A stretch of 64,000 nucleotides of DNA from Ornithinimicrobium faecis (GCF_023923225.1 NZ_CP099489.1:3534001-3598000), one strand, 5' to 3'; shown: positions 1 through 9,993, counted from the stretch's first letter. The notes: a model not told the origin generated them from the letters alone. Translations and numbers: made by a program.

Positions 1-2321
1 CGGAGTGCACGTTGCAGGTCGGCCAACGCCGACACCGGTCTCGTGAAAGACGGATTGTCCGAGTAGGCCAACAGCTCAAGCCTACGAGGATCATCCTCGT
101 CCTCCAGGTCGGCCCGGACGGGCTGGCGAAGCGCTCCGGCGAGGAGCTCCCCGGAGCCCGGATTGACTGCGAGAATCCGCAGTGTCCCGCCCGGGTTGTG
201 TGCGCCCTCGTACGCCCGGATCCGTTCGGCGACCATCTGCGAGGACGCTCGCATCGTCGATCCTGCCCGTTGGAGGCCGAGGACCGAGGCCACCGACTCG
301 GCCGCCGCCTCACTCTCGACGTTCCCAGGAACGAGATAGAGTCCAGCACCGAACGTCAGCTCTTCGGCGTAGACAGCTACCTGCCCCTCACAAGGGACGG
401 TGAACGGCAGATTAGCCGGCACAACCTGGCTGATCAGCACTGGATCGGCCATCCGTGCCCGCGCTCCCCGGGGGGCGATGTCCGTCAGCTGTCGGGCCCA
501 GTCCCGCAGGACACGGTCGTGGTTCGCTGCCCAAGCGGCCCGCAGCGGATGCGTGGGCAGCACAATCACTGCACTCACCACGGTGTTACTGCGCAACACG
601 TCCAGTTGGAGGGTGTCCATCTGCAGCAAGCTCTCCAGATGCTGGCCTGACTGCTGCTCTAGCGCACGCTTGTATGACGCTGCGTACACCGCGGCCAGAT
701 CTTGCAGATCGCCGTCCCAGGCCGTCGCCTCCATCGTGTCGCGATGCGTCGTCGCTGCGAGTGCCGCGAGGAATTCTGAGCGAGCTTTGCCGAGAGCAGG
801 GGGGAGGGTCAACTCGACCTCCTGAATACTCAACGGGTCCAAGGGAGTCCCGTGCGACGTCCGCGCCCAGAAGTGCAGGGCGCGCTCTGGGTGAGCGGTC
901 GCAACTCGTTGGCAGCTAATCAAAGGGGCACAGATGCGCACCTGGACGGCTCGTCTGTTCCCCAGCCTTAGGGAGAAGACCTGCCCCTCCAGGTCCCATG
1001 ACGGAAGATCCTCGGACAAGTCATCGAGCCCATCGTGGGCCGCCCTGAGGACAGCCTCGGGAATGCTCGCAGCCGCCGTTCGTCTCGGCTTGGATTCCGA
1101 TTCCGGCCCGCCAACGACTTGAAACTCCTGACTATCCGCTTCAGCAGGCTCTCCGGCGGTTAGATTGATCGACTCACCGTGCTCCCCCAACGCCTTGACA
1201 CTCACCACGAAGCGTGTGCCCTCGGTTAGGGAGTCCTCTTCCAGCTCGACCTTGATGGTCCCTTGCCTCCGACTTCCCGGGAGAACCGTCGAGGCGAGCG
1301 GAATCGTGTCCTCGGTCCGCAGGTCGTCCGGCGGCACAACCAACAGTTCCCACCTCGCGACCCCCGCAACCTTCGGGGGGCCCGTCTTCCACTTGACTGT
1401 GACCAGTCCAGGACGGTCCTCTGGGACCTCCAGGACGAGTTGTCCATCGGCTCCCTGCTTGAGCTTGCTCCACTTCTCCAGGGCGCCACCCGTGCGGGTA
1501 AAGGAGACGACTTCCAGCTCCACGAGGTCGTCAGCCACATCCTCCGCCAGCGCCCACCGGTCGAAGGCGAGGCCCGGCAGGCTCTCAGCGATCGTCCGCG
1601 TCCACAGCCGTGGGTTCGCCAACTGAGCACCCCGCTGCTCACAGAACTGACGGAGCGGCGCTCGCCATGGCCCCTCCTGCAGGCCGGCGACAGTGAACCT
1701 CTCGTCCATGGCTGCCGCCGGTCGTGCAGGCCGGCTGATCGCATTCACGGCCAGGCGGTTCCGCTCCACCCTCGAGCCCGGGTCAGGCCCGTGGTCCGGC
1801 ACCAGTCCGACCATCCAGAGGTTCTCCCCAAATGACCTGACCGTCGAGTCAAGGCACAGCTGCGCCAAGAAGAGGCTCCACGCTTCCCTGCCTTGAGTCC
1901 GCAGCCACCGCCTATTCCGTGAGACGAGATCACGGACACCTTCGTCCTCAATGCGGTTCATCAGCAGACGCTCGACCTGTGTGAAGGTGTCGAGGACTGG
2001 GATCCGTTGAAAGGAGTTGTCCAGCGAGCTGGCGGCATGTCCTTCACCGGCAGGAACCACGAGCACGCAGGCCTGCTGTTTGCGGTTCCGGATCTCGATG
2101 GCCCGCTCTGCAGCGATGTCCTGCTCACCTTCAGGGACGGCTCGCAAGATGTGGACTGCAGCGCCAGGAAGTTCCGCGGCCAGAGTGGATGCGAGGTCGG
2201 GTGCGAGATCAGTGTTGACGTCATCCACGCGCACACAGTGCCCTGGCTCAGCGTCCTGGAGCTGGGACGCCAGATGTTCAGCGAGCGTCGAAGCGAGCAG
2301 ATCGTGGCTAGAAGAACTCAT
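1..2321 (-). CDS. Large DptH/MAD8-like putative ATP-binding defence protein (3' end outside window)
   Basis: The frame is open from an ATG at 2321 to the left edge, giving about 773 N-terminal residues; the end of the gene is not in the window. The start shares one base with the stop of the upstream gene, so the two are translationally coupled. The N-terminal part contains a VVPAGEGHAASSLDNSF stretch (about residues 90-110), and a LPTHPLRAAW motif lies near residue 590. Both resemble the N-terminal halves of large HerA/FtsK-like ATP-binding proteins of DNA-modification-linked defence systems (DptH, or the MAD8 protein of the methylation-associated system). No Walker motif is visible yet; in that family it would lie in the missing C-terminal half. 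The family assignment is from memory of motifs and is moderate. Codon use is less GC-biased than in the genes right of 14 kb, consistent with acquired DNA. Confidence 0.55.
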   Translation of the reverse strand, partial: MSSSSHDLLASTLAEHLASQLQDAEPGHCVRVDDVNTDLAPDLASTLAAELPGAAVHILRAVPEGEQDIAAERAIEIRNRKQQACVLVVPAGEGHAASSLDNSFQRIPVLDTFTQVERLLMNRIEDEGVRDLVSRNRRWLRTQGREAWSLFLAQLCLDSTVRSFGENLWMVGLVPDHGPDPGSRVERNRLAVNAISRPARPAAAMDERFTVAGLQEGPWRAPLRQFCEQRGAQLANPRLWTRTIAESLPGLAFDRWALAEDVADDLVELEVVSFTRTGGALEKWSKLKQGADGQLVLEVPEDRPGLVTVKWKTGPPKVAGVARWELLVVPPDDLRTEDTIPLASTVLPGSRRQGTIKVELEEDSLTEGTRFVVSVKALGEHGESINLTAGEPAEADSQEFQVVGGPESESKPRRTAAASIPEAVLRAAHDGLDDLSEDLPSWDLEGQVFSLRLGNRRAVQVRICAPLISCQRVATAHPERALHFWARTSHGTPLDPLSIQEVELTLPPALGKARSEFLAALAATTHRDTMEATAWDGDLQDLAAVYAASYKRALEQQSGQHLESLLQMDTLQLDVLRSNTVVSAVIVLPTHPLRAAWAANHDRVLRDWARQLTDIAPRGARARMADPVLISQVVPANLPFTVPCEGQVAVYAEELTFGAGLYLVPGNVESEAAAESVASVLGLQRAGSTMRASSQMVAERIRAYEGAHNPGGTLRILAVNPGSGELLAGALRQPVRADLEDEDDPRRLELLAYSDNPSFTRPVSALADLQRAL

Positions 2322-3931
2322 CACACAGCCTCTCTTGGTCTGGTCACGAACTGAGCACTGAAATCGTCAGACAACCCCTCGAAGCAACCGAGGAGCTTCA
2401 TCCGTTGGGTGAATGCGGAGAGGTTCTCTGCGGCGCCGGCCCGAGCATCTGCGGAATCCAGGTCTGGCGGAGGTGATGCGATGAGCAGACCGAAACGCTC
2501 CTCCAGCCGAGCCAGGACCTCGCGGATCGGGAGGCGCGAGGTCGTACGCTGGCCGCTCTCGTCAACGAATAACATGCAGAGCAGGGCGACCAGGCTCTCG
2601 TCCGACAGCGAATAACGCCAACTGGAGCGGGACCGGAGCTCTCCCTTGAGTAGGCCGTAGGACTTTTTGATCCCACCCGCCGAGTGGAACCACTTGACTT
2701 GGTTCTCCAGGCCACGCTTTCGCAGACCCTCCACCAGGATCGCGGTGAGCTGGTGCGCAGCGCTTAATCCATGGGAATCTCTGAGCTCCGCGATGAAGGA
2801 GCGGCCTTCGTCATCTGCTGCCAGGCCTCCCTCGATCTGACCGACCTGCATCTTCAGCGCCATCTGCATCATGGGGTCGTCTTGCATGGCAGCAAGTCCA
2901 GCCAACTGAGCGGCAGCGGTCTCACCGAGGTCTGGTCGAGTGGGGAGTAGAGGGACTGCGTCCTGAAGAGAGCGCAGGAGCAGGCGGTCACCAAAGAAGG
3001 TTCGCATCACCTCGAGATCGCGCTGGACGGACATGCGGGAGAGTTCGTCGGACGGGTGGCCGCGTCGACGCACGAAGTCTACGTACTGAGCACAAGGATT
3101 CCTGGCTGAGGAAGGTGGTAATTCCCCGGACAGGAGTGCCCTGATCACACGTGCCGTGACGATCGGCAGCTGGAACAGGCGCAGGCTGAGGAGAGCCGAG
3201 AAGTGGGTATACGCTTCAGCGACGGGGAGCTTGGGCCCGTAGAAAGTCAAGAACTCCAAGAGATCACGAGCAATGGGGTCCACCGCCGAGGGCACTGGGG
3301 GATCTAGCCGGTCCAGCTCCCGATTGTGGGCCTCATTGCCGGTGAACTGCTCGATAAACCTGAGCGCCAGCAAGGTGTCGATGTCTACTTCAGACCCGTC
3401 GTAGGCTGGATTGGTGGATGGGAACGGACCAAGCTCCACGCCCCGGCCAAAGGTGTCCAGGAATAGTCGCTGGATCACGGCAGACTCGTTCGACTCACCG
3501 CGATCCCTTAGCGCGCGAGCCGTGACCTTGTAGACAAGGGCATCGGCCTTTCTGTTGCGTGACTGGCTCCGGGGTAGACCACTGCGGTATGCAGCGACCG
3601 TGAGAGGCATCAGGTAGCCCATCTGGACCGTGTCGCGGCGAAGCCCAGCCGTCTCCTGCACCAGCACCGAAGAGCGGATCCATCCGTCGAGGACCTCCAA
3701 CCCGCGCTCACCCTCGACACCGGTGAGGTGTGGCGAACCTTGAAGCTTTGCGAGATATCCCTCGTAGTCCTTCGTGTCCACCTTGGATCCTGAGACCCGA
3801 CCGCGCTTCACCGCTCGCTCCAGGATCTTGGTCATCATGCGGTCGACATCAGTGTCGTTGAGCTCCACGTTTATGACGTTCTCGGTGATCAACGAGTTCT
3901 GGGGGAGGCCCTTTGGGATGGCGAACCTCAT
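2321..3931 (-). CDS. Uncharacterised defence-operon protein (MAD7-like), 536 aa
   Basis: A 536-residue, mostly helical, soluble-looking protein with no signal peptide, membrane segment or recognisable catalytic motif. Its ATG overlaps the stop of the kinase gene by four bases (ATGA) and its stop shares a base with the next start, so it sits in the middle of a tightly coupled operon. The N-terminus (MRFAIPKGLPQNSLI) followed by a VELNDTDVDRMMTKILERA segment looks like a conserved opening rather than random coding sequence. By position, between a NERD/kinase protein and a DptH/MAD8-like protein, it corresponds to MAD7 of the methylation-associated defence system. That is an inference from gene order; I cannot assign a biochemical activity. 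Confidence 0.6.
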   Translation of the reverse strand: MRFAIPKGLPQNSLITENVINVELNDTDVDRMMTKILERAVKRGRVSGSKVDTKDYEGYLAKLQGSPHLTGVEGERGLEVLDGWIRSSVLVQETAGLRRDTVQMGYLMPLTVAAYRSGLPRSQSRNRKADALVYKVTARALRDRGESNESAVIQRLFLDTFGRGVELGPFPSTNPAYDGSEVDIDTLLALRFIEQFTGNEAHNRELDRLDPPVPSAVDPIARDLLEFLTFYGPKLPVAEAYTHFSALLSLRLFQLPIVTARVIRALLSGELPPSSARNPCAQYVDFVRRRGHPSDELSRMSVQRDLEVMRTFFGDRLLLRSLQDAVPLLPTRPDLGETAAAQLAGLAAMQDDPMMQMALKMQVGQIEGGLAADDEGRSFIAELRDSHGLSAAHQLTAILVEGLRKRGLENQVKWFHSAGGIKKSYGLLKGELRSRSSWRYSLSDESLVALLCMLFVDESGQRTTSRLPIREVLARLEERFGLLIASPPPDLDSADARAGAAENLSAFTQRMKLLGCFEGLSDDFSAQFVTRPREAV

Positions 3932-6900
3932 GCGTCGACGCCCCCCTCGATGTGAAACGCGATGTCAACGCCAGAAATCGTGGCGGTGGAAACCGATCCG
4001 GACGAGTCAACGATGTGGGCCGCCTTGGACGGCTGCATACTCAGCTGCCCGACGAATGCGTCGATCTCCTGGCGAATCGCGTCAGAAGCTGCATCGTCCA
4101 CAAGCTCCCCGTCTGCCGCGCGTAGAATCATTTCCGCTGTGTCGAGATTGAGCCTCAGCGTGTGCCGGACCGATCCGCCTACATGTTGCAGCTCCAGGAG
4201 GTCAGGGATGGTCTCCACATAGCGGTGGGTAGAGTCCGCGACCTGCACGGTGAAGGACTCTGGCTCGATGGCGTGCAAGACCGCCCATCTGGAGTCTTGC
4301 GCGCCCATATTGAATGCTAGTCCCGGCTGCGCATAACCGGGCGCTCCAAGAAGCCGGCTCATACCTAGGAGCAGGCGGTTCCTGGTCCCGGCCGGATCTG
4401 TGTCCGTGAGCATGGTGAGGAACTCGTCCAGATGCCGATACACTCGCACGTTGTCCCTGCCGACGCCCTGATACGCGTGGTCGCCGAAGTAGATGGCTCG
4501 AGCGGCGCTCTCTCCACTTCGGAAGAACGCCCCTCCCTCGGAACCAGTCGACAGCCGACGGATACGGTCAACGACTGGGCTCGGGACCAGCGCTGGGTCG
4601 AGGTCGCTCCACTCGTCGACGAGGTAGTCGTTGCTGTCGGTCACGAAAGCCAGGTCGTGGGTCAGTGCGTCTGCCATCAGCCGCGGGTCCTTCCCCGTCT
4701 TCACCAGCTCGTGCACGTCAGGACAGTTTCTGTCACCGGTGATGAGCCACGCAGCAGCGGACCGTACATCTCGGAAAGTAGCTCGGCGACGGCGGCGCAA
4801 GTGGCTGATCAACATCAGTTCGCTGAAGGCTGCTGCCCCCTCGCCCTTTAGACTGTCTCGGTTACTCAGGATCGGACACAGCGCACGAGCGGCACACGAT
4901 GAGCAGTCACTCCACAACTCCGCGCGGACCAACGATGCCAGGGCCGTGTCTGCCAGGCCCTTCCCGACTCCCGATGCTAACGCTCGACGTTTGAGGTCAA
5001 CAAGCACCACTCTGGACTCGGCGGCATCCCCCCCGGAGAGCTGGTCCTGGATCTCGAACCACCAGTCTTCGTAGGCATCGCTATTGTCCTCGAAGAACTG
5101 GTGCAACCGTCCGTCGTTGATAGCGATGAGGGCTGTGGCGGGGCCTTCCTTCCCTGACATGACGGGCTCGAGCGCTTGCTTCACCAGTTCGTCCGAGGTG
5201 AGCTCACCATGCGCTTCGCTCGCGTCGAATACTGCGTGAAAGTTCCTGCCGTTCAGCTCGAGCACCCATCCCGCATCGTCCTCATGCAAAGTGCTCGCTC
5301 CTTGATTCTTGAGCATCTGGCCCAGTTGCACCAAAAGGGATGTCTTTCCATCTCCAGGGTTCCCACTCAACAGGACCACATCCAACTCTCCCGCGAGCAC
5401 TCGCGGAATGAGCCGATCATCAAGCCGAGTAGGGACATATGTCGCGAGCGCAAAATCGTCGTCCAGACCACGGTTGCCAGCATTGCCGTCCGCGCTCGCG
5501 CGGTACAGCCTTCTGATCGCTCCGACATTAAGATTGACGAGAAAATCGCCATCCTCGGAAGCATCCGCCGGGCTCGGAGCCAGCTGGGTGCTCCGTAGGA
5601 GATTAAGGAAGTCCTTGGCGGACCGCGGCCTCTCAGCAGGGTCTCCTTTTGCTCCACGTAGGAACGTCTCAAGCAGGTGCTCACCGCCCAACCCCCATGC
5701 GAATTGCTCATCCTGGGTCGGGGGAAGAAGCTCGAAGCTGCCCGAGGCAGTCGAGCTGATCGGTCTGCCCAGCATGGCGTAGGCCATCGCGGCAGAGAAT
5801 CCGAACAGGTCGCTAGCGACCGTCGCCGGCGCACCCTTGAGTAACTCCGGGGCAGCGAACTTAGGCGTTTGGCCGCTCGGCTGCTCGCCGGAGCGCACCA
5901 TGAGGCCGAAGTCGATGAGCTTGGCGGAGTTGCCATCGGGGGCGACGATCACATTGGACGGAGTCACGTCCCCGTGGACTAGGTCACGACCATGGATGTA
6001 GTCCAGGCCGCTCAGCACGTCTGAGGCGATCGCCCTCAGTTGCTCGATCGTGAACGCTTGGCCCTCCTCCCCAAGACTTTCCCCCTCGACATGCTCCGAT
6101 ACGATGTATAGCGGCGCCTCATTGACGTGGAGGTCATAGACCCCGCCGAGGTAGTCCGAGTGCAGGTTATGGGCGGAACGGAATTCCGCCCGGACGTTCT
6201 CTGGCAGATCGGCATGAAACTGCTTCAGGACTAGAGACAACTCGCGTTGGCGGTCATAGACTTTCCATGACGTCGCGAATCCGCCTCGGCCCAACTCTTC
6301 AACGATTTCGTACCGATCACCGATCAGACCGCCTTCCTCGAATACACCCAGCGCCGTAGTGACTGCAGGCGTCTCCACGCGCACAGGCCTCAACTGCTCA
6401 GCCAGATCATCTGCCCCTGGTCGCTCTTTCGCGTCACCCGACAGCGCCTTCAAGATGGGCTCGGCCCACGGGTGGACCTTGGCCACCGCCTGACGCAGCT
6501 GATCGTGCGTGAGATCCAGTACGTCCCGCCCCAGGAGCCAGTAGGCCAAGCACATAGCCAGGCTGTAGACATCAGACTTCTTGCTAGCGAGAGAGATGCT
6601 GGGCGCGGACTCGGGTGATCTGAAGTCCTCGCTCATGTCGCCGTCCACTGCCCACAGGGCGATGGACTCGTCTCCGACGACGCGTGCGAGGTTGAGATCA
6701 CTGAACATGACCCGCCGCTTCTGGTGAAGCCAGATACGTTTTGGATGTAACGCTCGGTGCACGAGCCCAGCCTCGTGCAGGTCATGCAGAGCGTTAAAGG
6801 CGTCCATCGCGACAGCACGTGCCAGCTCTGCGTCCAGCTGACCGTCAACGCGTTCCGGAACGCTCTTCTGCACCGACTGGTGAAGGGTCATCCCGCCGCG

Positions 6901-7716
6901 GGGCGGGACGACAGGGACAACGAACAGACCACTCGCGTCGTCCTTGATAGGCGGGTAAGCCCTCCATGTCCGTCCGAGGTCCGCGACGCGGTTTACGGCC
7001 ACGTACTCCCGTTGGAGGAACTCCTCGGGATCTCCCTGAACACCGAGGGCCGCCATCGGATAGCACTTAAGGACAACGCGCTCGCCTGCGGAGTCGAGCG
7101 CAGACCAAGACTGCTCCTGGCCCGCGCTGGCCAGCCGGGCCTCCAATGTGTAGGAACCTATAGTCGGTTTCCCACCAGGCTTAGGCAGATCGTCTAGGTA
7201 GGTAATCACTGGGCGGCGTGCCCGCCCTAGGGGCGCTCCGGCGAACTCGCGATCGAGCGTAACCAGCGAACGCGCCGCTTCTTCGAGGCTCCAGATGCGC
7301 TCGCGCTCATCGTGGTTTGGCCCCATCAGCACCTGCAGCTTGGAGTGGCTCAGCACCACGGCCGGCACGACGCGGTGTGCACGCCCGAGGTTCCTGTACC
7401 CCTTGGCGTTCTGCTTTAGCGTAGTTGCCACGATGCGTGCCACCTGGGCCACGCGATTGAGCGGATTCGGCCTCGGGTCATCGCGGACATACCAATGGTT
7501 GTCATCGACGACCACGGTGGGGCCCCATGCCTTTTCCTCAACAACGAAGACCAGGTTCTCCCCGACCACGACGAGGTCGGCGTCGTCGCGGTTCGGCCCG
7601 GGCAACTTCCGACCAGCGAAGATCACCCAGTCATCGGGCAGCGTGCTGGCAAGGTACTCAGCAGTCTTCTGCTCCCCAGGCCCGACGTAATCACCCTTCA
7701 CCCTCAGGTCTGCCAT
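3928..7716 (-). CDS. NERD nuclease-like / pseudokinase / Ser-Thr kinase / P-loop NTPase fusion (MAD6-like)
   Basis: A 1262-residue multidomain protein starting at ATG 7716, with a GAGGAGG ribosome site just upstream and one base shared with the helicase stop; a TTG at 7719 is less likely. Residues about 15-120 form a NERD domain with a PD-(D/E)xK-like pattern (DADLVVVG, then VVEEKAW). Residues about 200-460 resemble a protein kinase, but the catalytic loop reads HRALHPKRIW instead of HRDLKPxN, so it is probably a pseudokinase. Residues about 470-730 are a second kinase with intact-looking VLK lysine, HGDVTPSN loop (near 586) and DFG. A P-loop LLSGNPGDGKTSLL lies near residue 785, followed by an NTPase-like region. 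This architecture resembles kinases of phage-defence operons (PglW, MAD6). It may act as a signalling hub that phosphorylates partners on infection; that role is inferred. Confidence 0.75.
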   Translation of the reverse strand: MADLRVKGDYVGPGEQKTAEYLASTLPDDWVIFAGRKLPGPNRDDADLVVVGENLVFVVEEKAWGPTVVVDDNHWYVRDDPRPNPLNRVAQVARIVATTLKQNAKGYRNLGRAHRVVPAVVLSHSKLQVLMGPNHDERERIWSLEEAARSLVTLDREFAGAPLGRARRPVITYLDDLPKPGGKPTIGSYTLEARLASAGQEQSWSALDSAGERVVLKCYPMAALGVQGDPEEFLQREYVAVNRVADLGRTWRAYPPIKDDASGLFVVPVVPPRGGMTLHQSVQKSVPERVDGQLDAELARAVAMDAFNALHDLHEAGLVHRALHPKRIWLHQKRRVMFSDLNLARVVGDESIALWAVDGDMSEDFRSPESAPSISLASKKSDVYSLAMCLAYWLLGRDVLDLTHDQLRQAVAKVHPWAEPILKALSGDAKERPGADDLAEQLRPVRVETPAVTTALGVFEEGGLIGDRYEIVEELGRGGFATSWKVYDRQRELSLVLKQFHADLPENVRAEFRSAHNLHSDYLGGVYDLHVNEAPLYIVSEHVEGESLGEEGQAFTIEQLRAIASDVLSGLDYIHGRDLVHGDVTPSNVIVAPDGNSAKLIDFGLMVRSGEQPSGQTPKFAAPELLKGAPATVASDLFGFSAAMAYAMLGRPISSTASGSFELLPPTQDEQFAWGLGGEHLLETFLRGAKGDPAERPRSAKDFLNLLRSTQLAPSPADASEDGDFLVNLNVGAIRRLYRASADGNAGNRGLDDDFALATYVPTRLDDRLIPRVLAGELDVVLLSGNPGDGKTSLLVQLGQMLKNQGASTLHEDDAGWVLELNGRNFHAVFDASEAHGELTSDELVKQALEPVMSGKEGPATALIAINDGRLHQFFEDNSDAYEDWWFEIQDQLSGGDAAESRVVLVDLKRRALASGVGKGLADTALASLVRAELWSDCSSCAARALCPILSNRDSLKGEGAAAFSELMLISHLRRRRRATFRDVRSAAAWLITGDRNCPDVHELVKTGKDPRLMADALTHDLAFVTDSNDYLVDEWSDLDPALVPSPVVDRIRRLSTGSEGGAFFRSGESAARAIYFGDHAYQGVGRDNVRVYRHLDEFLTMLTDTDPAGTRNRLLLGMSRLLGAPGYAQPGLAFNMGAQDSRWAVLHAIEPESFTVQVADSTHRYVETIPDLLELQHVGGSVRHTLRLNLDTAEMILRAADGELVDDAASDAIRQEIDAFVGQLSMQPSKAAHIVDSSGSVSTATISGVDIAFHIEGGVDA

Positions 7717-9278
7717 CAATCCTCCTCGGGGTAGTCATCGGGCCAAACCCACTGTCGAACGAGTTCGTGGGGCAACGCTCGAATCCTATCCAGGTAGACG
7801 TTTTCCTTGTTGTACGTGAGCACCAGCTGATCCTTCGCTCGGGTCGAGCCGACATAACCACTGCGTCCTTCCCTACTCGCACGATCGCTCCCGTCAGGGT
7901 TGGTCAGGTGCTCCATACCGACGAGGAATACGACATCGAACTCGTAACCCTTCGCAGAGTGGACCGTCATGACCTTGACGACGGGATTCGCCAGGTCGAA
8001 CTCTGCAGCTTTGTTCGGGTATACAGCTCCTGCTGGGATACCCGCCTTCTTCAGGCCATAGAGCACCCTTCCCATATCCCACTTGCGCGTCACCAGGACG
8101 CCGATGTCCTGGGGCTTACGCCCATCTATCTGTAGGATCATTTGGATGTCCTTGGCAACCGCATCAGCGATTCCCTCGACGCTCTCCGCCCACACGAGGT
8201 CGACTGGTTCACCGTCGGGGGCCTGTTCCTTGCCGTCAACATCCATTGTCGGATCCAGCGCCGAAGTCACGTCGAGAATCTGGCGCGTCGATCGGTAGGG
8301 TTTAGACAGAGTCGCCACCTCCACTTTACGTCCGGCGAGAGCAACGTCCCTGTCGACGTCTCGGTATAGGGCTTGCTTTGGGTCCCCACCGAGGGTCGCG
8401 CCGCCACGGTCAGGTCGTACAGCTGCCAGGATTAAGCGAGTCCAGGCATCCATGAAGTCCTGCCACTCGTCGATCAGGACGGCGTCAAAGACTGGTCTAA
8501 TTTCCTTGAGCACCCTTGCAACGTCCCGCTCAGCCTGTTCTTCATCGCTTAACGAAACTCTCACCCGCAGGAAACTCGCGAGCCTTCCAACGGTGAACAC
8601 GCTGATGTTGGCATGCCCCCAGACCAGCGACTCTAGGTAGGGCACGAGTGTGCGGTTGTAGCAGAGCAACCCGATCCGCCATCCGGGGTGCTGACTGGCT
8701 AACCACTTAGCCCTCGCTGCTAGAACAAGTGTTTTCCCACTACCCGGCGGTCCGGTGAGTAGCAGGACGTCCTCGACGGGCCGACAGGCAATCTCACTTT
8801 GCTCTTCGTCAAGCACAAGCCGCTGGAAGGCCCTAGCCGTCGCCCCCTCATCGAAGAGCGGATCTCGCCGCGGGACGTCGATGCTGAGGCGTGGAGCGAA
8901 GTGCGCGGAAACCGCCCTGCGTGCGTCTTCGTCCATGCCCCTTCGAGCAAGGTGATTCAGGAACACGCCTCCGAGGGCATCCGCGACCGTCGCGACCTGC
9001 CCACCGGTAACGGCAGCCCCGTTGGTGACGACCAGTCTCTGTGCTGGGACCCGCGAGATTTCCGGAATATCCATGCGCAATCGGCCGAGCTTCCGGTTGA
9101 GCTCCACGAGGCCGCCTGCTTCATCGTCCGCGAGGTCGATGACAAGGACTCCCCAAACCTTGTCTACAGCGACTACTGCCGGAAGCCCCTCTGACTTCGG
9201 CCAGTAGACATCGAAGCCAGCGCTGCTGAGGTGCGTGGACAGCGCTTCTTCAATAGCCGTCGAACCAGCAGTAGCCAT
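7716..9278 (-). CDS. SF1 (UvrD/Rep-like) helicase/NTPase, first gene of the defence operon
   Basis: About 520 residues from ATG 9278 (GGGGTG eight bases upstream); an in-frame GTG at 9317 would add 13 residues. The N-terminal about 150 residues are not recognised. The rest shows helicase motifs in order: Walker A LLLTGPPGSGKT (near 175), Ia-like LLCYNRTL, Walker B VLIDEWQDF, motif III LGGDPKQALYR, motif IV-like SKPYRSTRQ, motif V VMTVHSAKGYEFDVVF and motif VI YVGSTRAKDQL. This is the compact single-chain version common in accessory regions. It heads an operon with the NERD/kinase gene; the junction shares one base. A DNA or RNA unwinding role in defence is inferred from family and neighbours. 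Confidence 0.8.
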   Translation of the reverse strand: MATAGSTAIEEALSTHLSSAGFDVYWPKSEGLPAVVAVDKVWGVLVIDLADDEAGGLVELNRKLGRLRMDIPEISRVPAQRLVVTNGAAVTGGQVATVADALGGVFLNHLARRGMDEDARRAVSAHFAPRLSIDVPRRDPLFDEGATARAFQRLVLDEEQSEIACRPVEDVLLLTGPPGSGKTLVLAARAKWLASQHPGWRIGLLCYNRTLVPYLESLVWGHANISVFTVGRLASFLRVRVSLSDEEQAERDVARVLKEIRPVFDAVLIDEWQDFMDAWTRLILAAVRPDRGGATLGGDPKQALYRDVDRDVALAGRKVEVATLSKPYRSTRQILDVTSALDPTMDVDGKEQAPDGEPVDLVWAESVEGIADAVAKDIQMILQIDGRKPQDIGVLVTRKWDMGRVLYGLKKAGIPAGAVYPNKAAEFDLANPVVKVMTVHSAKGYEFDVVFLVGMEHLTNPDGSDRASREGRSGYVGSTRAKDQLVLTYNKENVYLDRIRALPHELVRQWVWPDDYPEED

Positions 9279-9481
9279 CCTGCTAGCACCCCATTCTGTC
9301 CAGATGCTCCGTCCCACGCCTCATCGCGTGCCTGCTCTCCGCATCTTGTCATGCTCCCCGGGTCATGTCCTACCCGCCCCTCCCAGTCGGCGCGGACGAG
9401 CTGCGACCTCTATCGAGGTGAAGGGCCACCGAGAATCTCGCTGCCTTGATTCAGCTTCCCCGCTTCGGCTTCGCGGAGCCG

Positions 9482-9519
9482 AAAGGCGCTGCCCTTCACT
9501 CAGTAGCACCAGCGCCTTT
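9482..9519 (+). terminator. Terminator-like hairpin with short T run
   Basis: Ten-base arms AAAGGCGCTG (9482-9491) and CAGCGCCTTT (9510-9519) with an 18-base loop, followed by one more T. It lies in the parC/defence intergenic region with no clear upstream gene on the plus strand, so its role is uncertain. Confidence 0.4.
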
Positions 9520-9915
9520 TCTCGCGGCGACCCCGGCTCGTCCTGAACCAGCAACACAGGGTGCTGGGAGTCATTCCGAACAGCTGCCCGACCGAGTCCA
9601 CTGCCGCTTCAATCCAGCATGCCGACATCCTCCAAGGACTGTGCAGATCGGCTCGGTGCCCGACGAGTCGCAGTGGCGTTGAGATCGAGCACCGCATACC
9701 GGCATTCGGTCCTCGAAGTCCTGAACAGTCGATTCAAGCACCTCACCGGTCCCGCACTCGTCTTCCACCCCTCTCACCCGCTAAGTTACCCGTGCTCTGC
9801 CGGAGTCCGGAAGATTCGCGTCTCCACTTACAGACCGCTTACGAGGAGCCAGAACTCCGAGTGTCCTCGCAGACGCGTTGTCCCACCCACTCCCAACCGC
9901 TTCATCCTCTTCATA

Positions 9916-9945
9916 TCGACTACCCGCAGGTCGACTACCCGCAGG
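9916..9945. repeat. Tandem 15-bp direct repeat
   Basis: TCGACTACCCGCAGG occurs twice back to back about 20 bases upstream of the parC -35 box. It could be a regulator-binding repeat or a replication-slippage scar. Confidence 0.6.
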
Positions 9946-9965
9946 CACACGGCGCTCGACTAGCC

Positions 9966-9993
9966 TTGATAGAAACGATCCACATTCGATAAT
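9966..9993 (+). promoter_or_regulatory. Putative parC promoter
   Basis: TTGATA at 9966-9971 and GATAAT at 9988-9993 are separated by 16 bases, a near-consensus sigma-70-type promoter eleven bases upstream of the parC ATG. A GGGGGTGG stretch lies just before the start and could serve as ribosome site; with such a short leader, translation could also be near-leaderless. Confidence 0.5.

Noticed and set aside
1..9317. A BREX type 2 (Pgl) system
   Set aside because: The kinase resembles PglW in part, but no PglX methyltransferase, PglY or PglZ-like gene is visible among the four genes, so the assignment is not supported.
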